From Saccharothrix luteola (lineage in GTDB: Bacteria; Actinomycetota; Actinomycetes; Mycobacteriales; Pseudonocardiaceae), in assembly GCF_020859565.1 (NCBI RefSeq), contig NZ_JAJHUO010000006.1:248001-312000 (forward strand): a DNA stretch of 64,000 bases. The letters are read 5' to 3'. Position 1 is the stretch's first letter; each line of letters starts with the position of its first letter. Shown piece after piece: positions 27,324 to 35,735 of this stretch. Made by a program: the position numbers and the translations under genes. The notes below the pieces were generated by a model that was given only the letters and a program-made list of their open reading frames with translations, was not told the DNA's origin and did no database searches.

Positions 27324-28202
27324 TCACCCCGACACGTCTTCGACCTGGTCCGCGACCGGTTGCCGAGTGGTCGGCGAGGTGAGCAGGAGCAGCGCGTCGT
27401 GCGAAGGACTGCCGGGTTCGGCGGTCAGCACCATCAGGCGCTGCCCGGAGCCGTCGGGGCTGGCCCAGGTGTCGCAGTCCAGGGTGAGGTCACCCACCAG
27501 CCGGTGCCGGTAGTGCTTGGTGCCGTAGCTCGCGTCGTTGACGTGGTGCTCGGCCCACCAGGCGCCGAAGTCGGCGTCCTCGACGGACAGCTCGCCGACG
27601 AGCCGGGCGCGCTCGGGGTCGTCGGGGTGGGACGCGACCTCCATGCGCAGCGCGGCGACGGCTTCCCGCGCGTCGTGCGCCCAGTCCCGGTGCAGCTCGC
27701 GGACCACCGGGTCGGTGAACAGCAGCCGCAGGTAGTTGCGCCGGTCCGGCGGGATGGCGGCGAAGTCGGTGAAGAGCGCCGCCGCGGCGGGGTTCCAGGC
27801 CAGGACGTCCAGGCGTTCGCCGAGGACGAGCGCCGGTGTCCGGGTGAGCTGGTCGAGCAGGCGTCGCATGGCGGGCCGCGGCTGGTGGACGGGTGGTCGG
27901 CGGCGGGGACGCGCATCGGTCCGGCCGGCCAGCTCGTAGAGGTACTTCTGCTGGTCGTCGTCCAGGCGCAGGGCACGGGCCAGGGTGGCGAGCACGGGCG
28001 CGGAGGCCCGGACGCGGCCCTGTTCCAGCCGGGTGTAGTAGTCCACGCTGATGGCGGCGAGCCGGGCCACCTCCTCGCGGCGCAGTCCGGTGACCTTGCG
28101 GGCGGACCCCGGCTCGGGGAGGCCGCACACCTCCGGCGTCAGGTGGGACCGGCGGGCCTTGAGGAAGGCTCCCAGCGCCTTCGAGTCGGGGGCGGAACTC
28201 AT
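27324..28202 (-). CDS. XRE-family regulator with MmyB-like ligand domain
   Basis: 292 residues from ATG 28202. The N-terminal HTH_31 domain contains ALGAFLKARRSHLTPEVCGL, RKVTGLRREEVARLAAISVD, YYTRLEQGRVRAS. The C-terminal MmyB-like domain (PAMRRLLDQLTRTPALVLGE, DVLAWNPAAAALFTDFA, RNYLRLLFTDP) is the PAS-like fold thought to bind fatty acid-like ligands. Such regulators typically control a divergent oxidoreductase or hydrolase gene; here the alpha/beta hydrolase at 28363 is divergent with 160 bp between. Confidence 0.88.
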   Translation of the reverse strand: MSSAPDSKALGAFLKARRSHLTPEVCGLPEPGSARKVTGLRREEVARLAAISVDYYTRLEQGRVRASAPVLATLARALRLDDDQQKYLYELAGRTDARPRRRPPVHQPRPAMRRLLDQLTRTPALVLGERLDVLAWNPAAAALFTDFAAIPPDRRNYLRLLFTDPVVRELHRDWAHDAREAVAALRMEVASHPDDPERARLVGELSVEDADFGAWWAEHHVNDASYGTKHYRHRLVGDLTLDCDTWASPDGSGQRLMVLTAEPGSPSHDALLLLTSPTTRQPVADQVEDVSG

Positions 28203-28362
28203 GGCACCAGTGTCGTGCCGCCGGGTCGATCGAGGGACGTGAGGGGGAAGGTTCTTGCCCAGGCAGGAACCTGTCTCTCCCGCGATCGCGTGAGCTGGGG
28301 CAACGTGGGTCGTGCGCCCGACAGGGCTCCGATTCCCCGCCACGTCGCAGGAGAGTTCACCC

Positions 28363-29286
28363 ATGGCCAGGACCACCGTCAGCTTCGACAGCGCCGGCAT
28401 CCCGCTCGCCGGTCACCTCTACACCCCCGACACGCCGGCGTCGGGCCCGCGGCCGGCGCTCGTGGTCGGCCACCCCGGCACCGGCGTGAAGGAGCAGGCC
28501 TCCGGCACGTACGCGAGGCTGATGGCGGAGCGCGGTTTCGTCACGCTCGCCTTCGACGCCGCCCACCAGGGCGAGTCCGGTGGCCTGCCCCGCGGCCTGG
28601 AGGACCCGGCCCAGCGCGTGGAGGACTTCAAGGCCGCCGTCTCCTACCTCACCACCCGCGCCGACGTCGACGCCGACCGCATCGGCCTGCTGGGCATCTG
28701 CGCCTCCGGCGGCTACTCCCTCTCCGCCGCCGGGGGCGACCACCGCGTCAAGGCCGTCGCCACCGTCTGCGGCGTCGACGTCGCACGCCAGTTCCGCCTC
28801 GGCGCCGACGGCACCCAGGACCCGGCCGTGTTCCAGAGCCTGCTCTCGGCCGCCGCCCAAGCCCGGACCACTGCCGCGCGCGGCGACGACCCGGGCGTGA
28901 TGACCATGTTCCCGCAGACCGCCGAACAGTCGGGCGCGCTCGGCGGCGAGCACGGCATCGAGGGCTTCGAGTACTACTGCACCTCTCGCGGCGAGCACGA
29001 GCGCTCCGCGAAGTTCCTCACCTGGCCCAGCGTCGACAAGCTCGCCTTCTTCGACGCCTTCCACGCCGTGCCCCTCATCGCGCCTCGGCCACTGCTCCAG
29101 ATCGTCGGTACCCGGGCCGTCACGTCCTGGATGGCCGTCGAGGTCCACCAGCGTGCGACGGGCCCCAAGGAGCTCTACTGGATCGAGGGCGCGAGCCACG
29201 TCGACCTGTACGACCAGAAGCAGCACATCGACCCGGCCGTCGACAAGCTGGCCGACTTCTACACCGCCCACCTCACCGACGCCTGA
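28363..29286 (+). CDS. Alpha/beta hydrolase with a cysteine nucleophile elbow
   Basis: 307 residues from ATG 28363 with CAGGAGAG upstream. The nucleophile elbow is LGICASGGYS, with C113 where serine is usual, as in dienelactone hydrolases; S115 is an alternative. VVGHPGTGVKEQASGTYARL and FVTLAFDAAHQGESGGLPRG fit the oxyanion region, and the C-terminal IEGASHVDLYD supplies the histidine. No signal peptide. It is probably regulated by the divergent XRE protein. The substrate is unknown, perhaps an ester or lactone. Confidence 0.85.
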   Translation: MARTTVSFDSAGIPLAGHLYTPDTPASGPRPALVVGHPGTGVKEQASGTYARLMAERGFVTLAFDAAHQGESGGLPRGLEDPAQRVEDFKAAVSYLTTRADVDADRIGLLGICASGGYSLSAAGGDHRVKAVATVCGVDVARQFRLGADGTQDPAVFQSLLSAAAQARTTAARGDDPGVMTMFPQTAEQSGALGGEHGIEGFEYYCTSRGEHERSAKFLTWPSVDKLAFFDAFHAVPLIAPRPLLQIVGTRAVTSWMAVEVHQRATGPKELYWIEGASHVDLYDQKQHIDPAVDKLADFYTAHLTDA

Positions 29287-29444
29287 CCGCGTCACGGCTC
29301 GCGCTTGCCGGTCTTCGTGGTCAGGTGGGAGTCGACACGGCCGATGCCGGGCGCGTCCTCGAGCCGCTCGGTGACCGGCGCCGGCGGCAGCTCGGCGGAC
29401 CATCCCGGCACGCGATGCCGGCGGGCGTCGGCGATGCTGTGGGC

Positions 29445-30284
29445 GTGGAGTACGTGTCCAGAGTGCCGCGACCGCCGCTGGACGGGCTGATCGACGACCT
29501 CTACTACCTGGAGGGCACGCCGCCGTACGCCCGGCTGACGTTGCCGCCGATGCCCGCGGCGTTGCTCATCGTCAACCTCGGGGCGCCGTTCCGCATCCGC
29601 GCCGGCACCGACATCGAGACGACGGAGTACGCCGACGGCTGCGTGGTCACCACGCCCACCCGCGCGGTGGAGTTCAGCTACCCACTCCCGACCCGATCCG
29701 TCGGCGTGCACCTCAAGCCGTGGGGGCTGGCGCCGTTCCTGCCGATGCCCGCGGCCGAGCTGCGCGACCGGCCGGTGACGGTGGAGCAGGTCTGGGGCCG
29801 GCCCGCCGTTGCCGAGCTGCGAGACCGGCTGGCCGCGGCGGACGGACCGCACGAGATGCTGACGCTGCTCGAGGAAGAGCTGGTGCGACGGCTGTGCGAG
29901 ACCACCGGCCTGGGGCTGGTCCGCCACACGAGCAGCGTCATCGCGGCGGCCGGCGGGGCGGTGGCGATCGGCGACCTGAGCGTGGCAGCCGGTGTCAGCG
30001 GCACTCATCTGGCACAGCGGTTCAAGGAGCTCATCGGCGTCACGCCGAAGCGGCTGGCCCGCACCTACCGCTTCGCCGCCACCGTGTTCGCGATCGACCC
30101 CGCCGGACCGATCGACTGGGGCGACCTCGCCGGTGGCGCGGGCTACTTCGACCAGGCCCACTTCGGCCACGAGTTCCGGGCGTTCACCGGGCTCACGCCG
30201 ACCCGGTACGTCGAAGTACGGCGGCGGTTCCTGCGCGAACACCCCGGCCACGCGCTGGACGGCTGGCCGCTGCCGGTCGATTGA
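29445..30284 (+). CDS. AraC-family transcriptional regulator
   Basis: 279 residues from GTG 29445 (ATG 29415 is possible). The N-terminal sensor domain begins VEYVSRVPRPPLDGLIDDLY and contains SVGVHLKPWGLAPFLPMPAA. The C-terminal double HTH is AIGDLSVAAGVSGTHLAQRF, KELIGVTPKRLARTYRF, and GGAGYFDQAHFGHEFRAF, TGLTPTRYVEVRR. It belongs to the DUF6597-type AraC group often found beside small oxidoreductase or DHFR-like genes, here the gene 66 bp downstream. Confidence 0.88.
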   Translation: MEYVSRVPRPPLDGLIDDLYYLEGTPPYARLTLPPMPAALLIVNLGAPFRIRAGTDIETTEYADGCVVTTPTRAVEFSYPLPTRSVGVHLKPWGLAPFLPMPAAELRDRPVTVEQVWGRPAVAELRDRLAAADGPHEMLTLLEEELVRRLCETTGLGLVRHTSSVIAAAGGAVAIGDLSVAAGVSGTHLAQRFKELIGVTPKRLARTYRFAATVFAIDPAGPIDWGDLAGGAGYFDQAHFGHEFRAFTGLTPTRYVEVRRRFLREHPGHALDGWPLPVD

Positions 30285-30350
30285 TTTCCTACAAGACCGA
30301 CAGCTCACCGAACGTTAACGTGGCCGCACCCCGAACAGAGGAGCTCTCCA

Positions 30351-30932
30351 TTGGGCAAGGTAGTGATGTATGCCTCGGTGTCGGTCGACGGTTTCATCTC
30401 GGACGAGAACGACCAGCCCGGACCGCTGTTCGACTGGTTGACCAACGGTGACGTCCCGTTGGACGAAAGTGGCTTCTTGAAGGTGTCGCAGGCGTCCTAC
30501 GACTACACCCGGCCGTACTGGGACCGGATCGGGACGACGATCGCCGGCCGCCACGTCTTCGACCTGACCGACGGCTGGGACGGGAAGCCCCCGGCCGGGA
30601 TCGACCACGTGGTCGTCGTGACGCACCGGCCGCCGCCCGAGGGCTGGGACCCCGAGGCGCCGTTCCACTTCGTCGACGGCGTCGAGGCAGCCGTGGCCAA
30701 GGCGCAGGAACTCGCGGGCGACCGCATCGTCGAGATCGCCGCCGGTGACGTCGGTGGCCAGGCGCTTGCCGCGGGCCTGGTCGACGAGGTGCGCATGGAC
30801 GTCGCGCCCGTCGTGCTCGGATCCGGCAAGCGCTACTTCGGCTCGGTCGACGCGCAGCACCTGCTGGAAGACCCTGACGTGGTGATCCAGGGCAACCGGG
30901 TGCTTCACGTTCGCTATCGGGTGCGCCGTTGA
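30351..30932 (+). CDS. Dihydrofolate reductase-fold (RibD C-terminal-like) protein
   Basis: 193 residues from TTG 30351, with GAGGAG 8 bases before it. VVMYASVSVDGFISDENDQP, TTIAGRHVFDLTDGWDG, DHVVVVTHRPP and IVEIAAGDVGGQALAAGLVD, EVRMDVAPVVLGSGKRYF are characteristic of the YyaP/RibD_C group. The family binds NADPH; actual substrates are mostly unknown. The AraC regulator immediately upstream is probably its controller. Confidence 0.88.
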   Translation: MGKVVMYASVSVDGFISDENDQPGPLFDWLTNGDVPLDESGFLKVSQASYDYTRPYWDRIGTTIAGRHVFDLTDGWDGKPPAGIDHVVVVTHRPPPEGWDPEAPFHFVDGVEAAVAKAQELAGDRIVEIAAGDVGGQALAAGLVDEVRMDVAPVVLGSGKRYFGSVDAQHLLEDPDVVIQGNRVLHVRYRVRR

Positions 30933-30953
30933 CGGTCGCCGCCGTCGCGATCT

Positions 30954-30990
30954 TGCCATCTGGCCAGTTGGCCTATTTGCGGTGATGGCA
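30954..30990. terminator. Hairpin after the DHFR-like gene
   Basis: TGCCATC (30954-30960) and GATGGCA (30984-30990) pair, with an additional TGGCC/GGCCA-like pairing inside. It lies 22 bp after the stop, so a terminator is likely, but it may also belong to a small dispersed palindrome. Confidence 0.45.
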
Positions 30991-31421
30991 CTGGCGGACG
31001 ACTCCTGGTCCGCCGCCAAGCCGACGCCGGTCTTCCCGAAAATGCCACTCGCCTACTTCCGCGTTCGGCCGTCGATGCCCTAGGTAGTGCTGAGCGATCA
31101 CGCGAGAGTGCTCGATCCGAGGCCGCTGATCTCACCGGAGGAGACGGGCAACGCGCTGATGGTCGGCGACGATCTGGCCGACCTCGTCCACGCCGGGATC
31201 AGCTCGAAGTCGGCCGGAGCACGACGGGTGCACGTGGTCCGGCTGGACGGAGGGCCGAAGCACGCGACCTGACCACAGCGCGGCTCTCAGGGCGAAGCGA
31301 AGGCGCGCCGTCGCTGAAGCGAAGCCCGCCGGCATGGGGACCAGGGGCGAGGAGCCCCGGCGGGGTCCGGGGGCGGGGCCCACCGGGCGGGGTCCGGGGA
31401 TCGCACCCCCAGGGGGCACAG
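30991..31421. other. 431-bp region without a confident gene
   Basis: A 61-codon frame at 31087-31272 contains NALMVGDDLADLVHAG, reminiscent of the C-terminal motif of HAD phosphatases, but nine codons end in A or T, unlike the neighbours; it may be a gene remnant. Beyond 31300 the DNA is extremely GC-rich with repeated CGGGGTCCGGGG, which probably forms the tRNA terminator structures. Confidence 0.4.
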
Positions 31422-31493
31422 TGGGCGCGGCAGGATTCGAACCTGCGACCGCTCGGGTGTAAACCGAGTGCTCTTCCGCTGAGCTACGCGCCC
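31422..31493 (-). tRNA. tRNA-Val (TAC)
   Basis: The minus strand folds into a full cloverleaf: acceptor GGGCGCG/CGCGCCC with discriminator A, D arm GCTC...GAGC, anticodon stem CTCGG/CCGAG around TTTACAC (anticodon TAC, reading GTA), and T arm GCAGG TTCGAAT CCTGC. The 3' CCA is not encoded. It stands alone. The GC-rich repeats downstream on its strand (31300-31420) probably terminate it. Confidence 0.95.
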
Positions 31494-31532
31494 CCGAAGC
31501 GCCGGCCGGCTCGCGGCCGGCGCCGGACGGTA

Positions 31533-31991
31533 TCAGGACAAGGCTGCCACGGCCTTCTTCCACGCCTCCTGGTCGCGCGCCTCACCGGGGGCGTTCACCT
31601 CGGCGTAGCGGACCACGCCGGCGGTGTCGATGAGGAACGTGCCGCGGTTCGCCAGGCCCGCCTGCTCGTTGAACACGCCGTAGGCCTGGGCCACCTGCCC
31701 GTGCGGCCAGAAGTCCGACAGCAGCGGGAACTGGTAGCCCTCTTGGGCCGCCCACGCCTTCAAGCTGAACGGCGTGTCCACCGACACACCGATGACCTGC
31801 ACGTTCTCGTCCTCGTACGCGGCCAGCTCGTCGCGCACCTGGCACAGCTCGCCGGTGCAGATTCCGCTGAACGCGAACGGGTAGAACACCAGCAGCACGT
31901 TGCGCTCGCCTCGGAACGAGGACAGCGTCACGGGCTGCTTGTTGTAGTCGTTGAGCGTGAAGTCAGGTGCCTGCGCGCCGACCTCGACCAT
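31533..31991 (-). CDS. ahpE: AhpE-type peroxiredoxin
   Basis: 152 residues from ATG 31991, preceded by GGAGGG at 7 bases. The peroxidatic cysteine C45 and a second cysteine C50 lie in FYPFAFSGICTGELCQVRDE; DFTLNDYNKQPVTLSSFRG and WPHGQVAQAYGVFNEQAGLA, NRGTFLIDTAGVVRY fit the AhpE subgroup. It reduces hydroperoxides and peroxynitrite in the cytoplasm. DUF3052 and aceE next to it is a conserved actinobacterial arrangement as I recall it. Confidence 0.92.
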   Translation of the reverse strand: MVEVGAQAPDFTLNDYNKQPVTLSSFRGERNVLLVFYPFAFSGICTGELCQVRDELAAYEDENVQVIGVSVDTPFSLKAWAAQEGYQFPLLSDFWPHGQVAQAYGVFNEQAGLANRGTFLIDTAGVVRYAEVNAPGEARDQEAWKKAVAALS

Positions 31992-32097
31992 GCAACCCTC
32001 CACGGAAACCGGGCAACCCGAAGAACGGGCTCCACCCGATCGGGGAGCCCGCCGTCGAGCCTAGGGCATGACCGGCGGTCGGCGTGCCCGGTCGCGG

Positions 32098-32529
32098 TCA
32101 GCGCTTCGTCTTGGCCGACTTCGGCGCGACGAGCCTGATCGCGGACCAGTCACCGCTCGCCGGGATGTTGGAGGTCTGGGCGAGCCCCGCGGTGGACACG
32201 GCCTCGGCGATGTCACTCGGCTCGACGTGACCGGCACGACCTGTCTTGGGCGTCAACACCCAGATCACGCCGTCGTCGGACAGGGCGGTGGTGGCGTTGA
32301 TCAAGGCGTCGGCGAGGTCGCCGTCCTCCTCGCGCCACCACAGCAGGACCACGTCCATGACCTCGTCGGAGTCCTCATCGAGCAGATCACCGCCCACCCG
32401 CTCCTCGATCGCGGCACGGAGGTCGTCGTCGACGTCCTCGTCCCAGCCGATCTCCTGGACCACGCTGCCCGGTTCGATCCCGAGCCTGTCGGCGACACCG
32501 ATCTTGCCGGCGTCTTCCGCGGCGACCAC
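32098..32529 (-). CDS. DUF3052 family protein
   Basis: 143 residues from GTG 32529, preferred over GTG 32538 because GGAGGA lies 9 bases upstream of it and directly abuts the earlier codon. IGVADRLGIEPGSVVQEIGW, DEDVDDDLRAAIEERVGG and DVVLLWWREEDGDLADALIN, SDDGVIWVLTPKTGRAGHVE are highly typical. It is a conserved actinobacterial protein of unknown role, usually beside aceE, from which it is divergent here. Confidence 0.9.
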   Translation of the reverse strand: MVAAEDAGKIGVADRLGIEPGSVVQEIGWDEDVDDDLRAAIEERVGGDLLDEDSDEVMDVVLLWWREEDGDLADALINATTALSDDGVIWVLTPKTGRAGHVEPSDIAEAVSTAGLAQTSNIPASGDWSAIRLVAPKSAKTKR

Positions 32530-32556
32530 GGCTTCCACTCCTCCAAGTACACAAGA

Positions 32557-32580
32557 GCGGCAGTCGGGTACGACTGCCGC
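32557..32580. repeat. Perfect hairpin in the DUF3052/aceE divergent region
   Basis: GCGGCAGTCG (32557-32566) and CGACTGCCGC (32571-32580) pair perfectly around GGTA. It lies 27 bp before the DUF3052 start codon, in its probable leader, and could act as an operator or an mRNA-stabilising structure. Confidence 0.5.
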
Positions 32581-32824
32581 GCGATGTCACTACCAGTCGC
32601 GGCTAGCGAACACTGTCAGCCCCACCACGCGCAACCGTAACGGCCAAGACACGCCGCATCGGGTACCCCCGAGTGAGGTGCCGGAACGGCATGAGGCACG
32701 CTCTGCACACCTCCTATTCGCGCGCGCGAGAGAAACGATCCAGAGTTACTCACCGGTAGAGGTGACGGGACCGTGACTGTCGGGCGACGATGGAGTTGAG
32801 AAGACACCGGAACGAGGAGATCCC

Positions 32825-35575
32825 TTGGCCCCGCAGAACCCCCCCGAGCGGGTACGCGTCATCCGTGACGGTCTGGCCGCCCACCTCCCCGACATCGACC
32901 CGGAGGAGACCGCGGAGTGGCTGGAGTCGTTCGACGCCGCGCTCAAGGGCGGCGGGCAGCAGCGCGCCCGCTACCTGATGCTGCGGCTGCTCGAGCGGGC
33001 CAGGGAGAGCCACGTCGGCGTCCCGTCGCTGACCAGCACGGATTACGTGAACACCATCCCCACCGAGCGCGAGCCGTGGTTCCCGGGCGACGAGGAGGTG
33101 GAGCGCCGCTACCGGGCCTGGATCCGGTGGAACGCGGCGATGACCGTGCACCGCGCGCAGCGGCCCGGCGTCGGCGTCGGCGGTCACATCTCGACCTACG
33201 CGTCGTCGGCGAGCCTCTACGAAGTCGGCTTCAACCACTTCTTCCGGGGCAAGGACCACCCCGGCGGCGGTGACCACGTGTTCGTGCAGGGCCACGCCTC
33301 TCCCGGCGTGTACGCCCGAGCGTTCCTCGAAGGCCGGCTGTCCGCCGAGCAGCTCGACGGCTTCCGCCAGGAGTTCTCGCACGCGGGACCGGGCGGCGGC
33401 CTGCCGTCGTACCCGCACCCGCGGCTGATGCCGGACTTCTGGGAGTTCCCCACTGTGTCCATGGGCCTCGGCCCGATGAACGCGATCTACCAGGCGCGGT
33501 TCAACCGCTACCTGCGCGACCGCGGTATCAAGGACACGTCCGACCAGCACGTCTGGGCGTTCCTCGGCGACGGCGAGATGGACGAGCCGGAGTCGCGCGG
33601 CCTGCTCCAGGTCGCGGCGAACGAGCAGCTGGACAACCTGACCTTCGTGGTGAACTGCAACCTGCAGCGCCTCGACGGCCCGGTCCGCGGCAACGGCAAG
33701 ATCATCCAGGAGCTGGAGGCGTTCTTCCGCGGCGCGGGCTGGAACGTCATCAAGGTCATCTGGGGCCGCGAGTGGGACTCGCTGCTGCACGCCGACCGCG
33801 ACGGCGCGCTGGTCAACCTGATGAACACGACGCCGGACGGCGACTACCAGACGTACAAGGCCAACGACGGCGCCTACGTCAAGGAGCACTTCTTCGGGCG
33901 CGATCCGCGCACGAAGGAGCTGGTCGCGCCGATGTCCGACGACGAGGTGTGGAACCTCAAGCGCGGCGGGCACGACTACCGCAAGGTCTACGCGGCGTAC
34001 AAGGCGGCGGTGGAGCACCACGGCCAGCCGACGGTCATCCTCGCCAAGACCATCAAGGGCTACGGCCTGGGCCCGCACTTCGCGGCGCGCAACGCCACGC
34101 ACCAGATGAAGAAGATGACCCACGAGGACCTGAAGCTCTTCCGGGACAGCCTGCGCATCCCGATCGAGGACAAGGACCTGGACCCGTACCTGCCGCCGTA
34201 CTACCACCCCGGCAAGGACTCCCCGGAGATCCAGTACCTGCTGGAGCGGCGCAAGCAGCTCGGCGGGTTCGTGCCGGAGCGGCGGACCAAGTCCAAGGCG
34301 CTGGTGCTGCCCGGCGACAAGGTCTACGACGTGATCAAGCGGGGCTCGGGCAAGCAGGAGGTCGCCACCACGATGGCGTTCGTCCGGCTGGTCCGCGACC
34401 TGGCCAAGGACCCGGAGATCGGCGGCCGGATCGTGCCGATCATCCCGGACGAGGCGCGCACGTTCGGCATGGACTCGATGTTCCCGGCGCAGAAGATCTA
34501 CAACCCGAACGGGCAGATGTACACCTCCGTGGACGCCCAGCTGATGCTGGCGTACAAGGAGAGCGAGCAGGGCCAGATCCTGCACGAGGGCATCAACGAG
34601 GCCGGTTCGACCTCGTCGTTCACCGCGGCGGGCACGTCCTACGCCACGCACGGCGAGCCGATGATCCCGATCTACATCTTCTACTCGATGTTCGGGTTCC
34701 AGCGGACCGGTGACGGCCTGTGGGCGGCGGCGGACCAGATGGCGCGCGGTTTCGTGCTCGGCGCCACGGCCGGTCGCACGACGCTGACCGGCGAGGGGCT
34801 CCAGCACGCCGACGGGCACTCGCTGCTGCTGGCGCACACCAACCCGGCCGTGGTGGCGTACGACCCGGCGTGGTCGTTCGAGGTGGCGCACATCGTCAAG
34901 GACGGCCTGCGGCGGATGTACGGCGAGAACGCCGAGAACATCTTCTACTACATGACCGTCTACAACGAGCCGTACCAGCAGCCGGCCGAGCCCGAGGGCC
35001 TGGACGTGGACGGCCTGCTCAAGGGCCTGTACCGGTACCAGGTGGCGCCGGCGCAGTCCGGTCCGCGGGCCCAGCTGCTGGCCTCGGGCGTGGCGATGCC
35101 GTGGGCGGTCAAGGCGCAGCAGGTGCTGGCCGAGGAGTGGGGCGTGCAGGCCGACGTGTGGTCGGCGACGTCGTACTCGGAGCTGCGGCGTGAAGCGGTC
35201 GAGGTCGACCGGCACAACCTGCTGCACCCCGACCAGGAGCCCCGCGTGCCGTACGTCACGCAGGCGCTGGCGGACGTGGCGGGTCCCGTGGTGGCGGTGT
35301 CGGACTGGATGAGCGCGGTGCCGGACCTGATCCGGCCGTACGTGCCGACCGACATGACCACGCTGGGCACCGACGGGTTCGGCTTCTCCGACACCCGGCC
35401 GGCGGCGCGGCGACACTTCCTGGTCGACACCGAGTCGATCGTGGTGGCCACGCTCGCGGCGCTGGCCAAGCGCGGCGAGATCCAGCAGTCGCTGGTCGTG
35501 CAGGCGGCCCGGAAGTACAAGATCGACGACGTGAGCGCGGCGGGCCCGTCCACCTCGGACGCCGGTCTGGCCTGA
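32825..35575 (+). CDS. aceE: Pyruvate dehydrogenase E1 component, homodimeric
   Basis: 916 residues from TTG 32825 with GAGGAG upstream; the family length is about 890-920. N-terminal PP domain: [40 protein letters not shown]. The thiamine diphosphate motif is [17 protein letters not shown] followed by [15 protein letters not shown]. The Pyr domain has [13 protein letters not shown] and [20 protein letters not shown]. It decarboxylates pyruvate and hands acetyl groups to lipoylated E2 (SucB above), with LpdA as E3. A terminator follows the stop. Confidence 0.96.
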   Translation: MAPQNPPERVRVIRDGLAAHLPDIDPEETAEWLESFDAALKGGGQQRARYLMLRLLERARESHVGVPSLTSTDYVNTIPTEREPWFPGDEEVERRYRAWIRWNAAMTVHRAQRPGVGVGGHISTYASSASLYEVGFNHFFRGKDHPGGGDHVFVQGHASPGVYARAFLEGRLSAEQLDGFRQEFSHAGPGGGLPSYPHPRLMPDFWEFPTVSMGLGPMNAIYQARFNRYLRDRGIKDTSDQHVWAFLGDGEMDEPESRGLLQVAANEQLDNLTFVVNCNLQRLDGPVRGNGKIIQELEAFFRGAGWNVIKVIWGREWDSLLHADRDGALVNLMNTTPDGDYQTYKANDGAYVKEHFFGRDPRTKELVAPMSDDEVWNLKRGGHDYRKVYAAYKAAVEHHGQPTVILAKTIKGYGLGPHFAARNATHQMKKMTHEDLKLFRDSLRIPIEDKDLDPYLPPYYHPGKDSPEIQYLLERRKQLGGFVPERRTKSKALVLPGDKVYDVIKRGSGKQEVATTMAFVRLVRDLAKDPEIGGRIVPIIPDEARTFGMDSMFPAQKIYNPNGQMYTSVDAQLMLAYKESEQGQILHEGINEAGSTSSFTAAGTSYATHGEPMIPIYIFYSMFGFQRTGDGLWAAADQMARGFVLGATAGRTTLTGEGLQHADGHSLLLAHTNPAVVAYDPAWSFEVAHIVKDGLRRMYGENAENIFYYMTVYNEPYQQPAEPEGLDVDGLLKGLYRYQVAPAQSGPRAQLLASGVAMPWAVKAQQVLAEEWGVQADVWSATSYSELRREAVEVDRHNLLHPDQEPRVPYVTQALADVAGPVVAVSDWMSAVPDLIRPYVPTDMTTLGTDGFGFSDTRPAARRHFLVDTESIVVATLAALAKRGEIQQSLVVQAARKYKIDDVSAAGPSTSDAGLA

Positions 35576-35584
35576 TCGTCACCC

Positions 35585-35622
35585 CGGGGGCGGCACGCGC
35601 GGTGACGCGGGTGCCGCCCCCG
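35585..35622 (+). terminator. Terminator of aceE
   Basis: CGGGGGCGGCAC (35585-35596) pairs perfectly with GTGCCGCCCCCG (35611-35622) around a 14-base loop, 9 bp after the stop. Confidence 0.8.
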
Positions 35623-35735
35623 AGGCGTTTCCGCAGTACTGCGGCCGACCAGCGGAAGAATCCGCTTTGCCGCTGCGGGATGTGATCCGCCCCATAGACT
35701 TGCCCCACAAACCGGCGTTCCAACGAGGGGTCGGG

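Noticed and set aside
29292..30308. Long minus-strand frame opposite the AraC gene
   Set aside because: No domain and wrong codon bias; the plus-strand AraC protein is complete with both HTH motifs.
30390..31420. CRISPR array or integrated element next to the tRNA
   Set aside because: No evenly spaced repeats, integrase or attachment-site duplication was seen; the GC-rich repeats are irregular.
32750..35416. An 888-codon open frame on the minus strand
   Set aside because: It mirrors aceE, which is unmistakable; no recognisable domain in the antisense frame.
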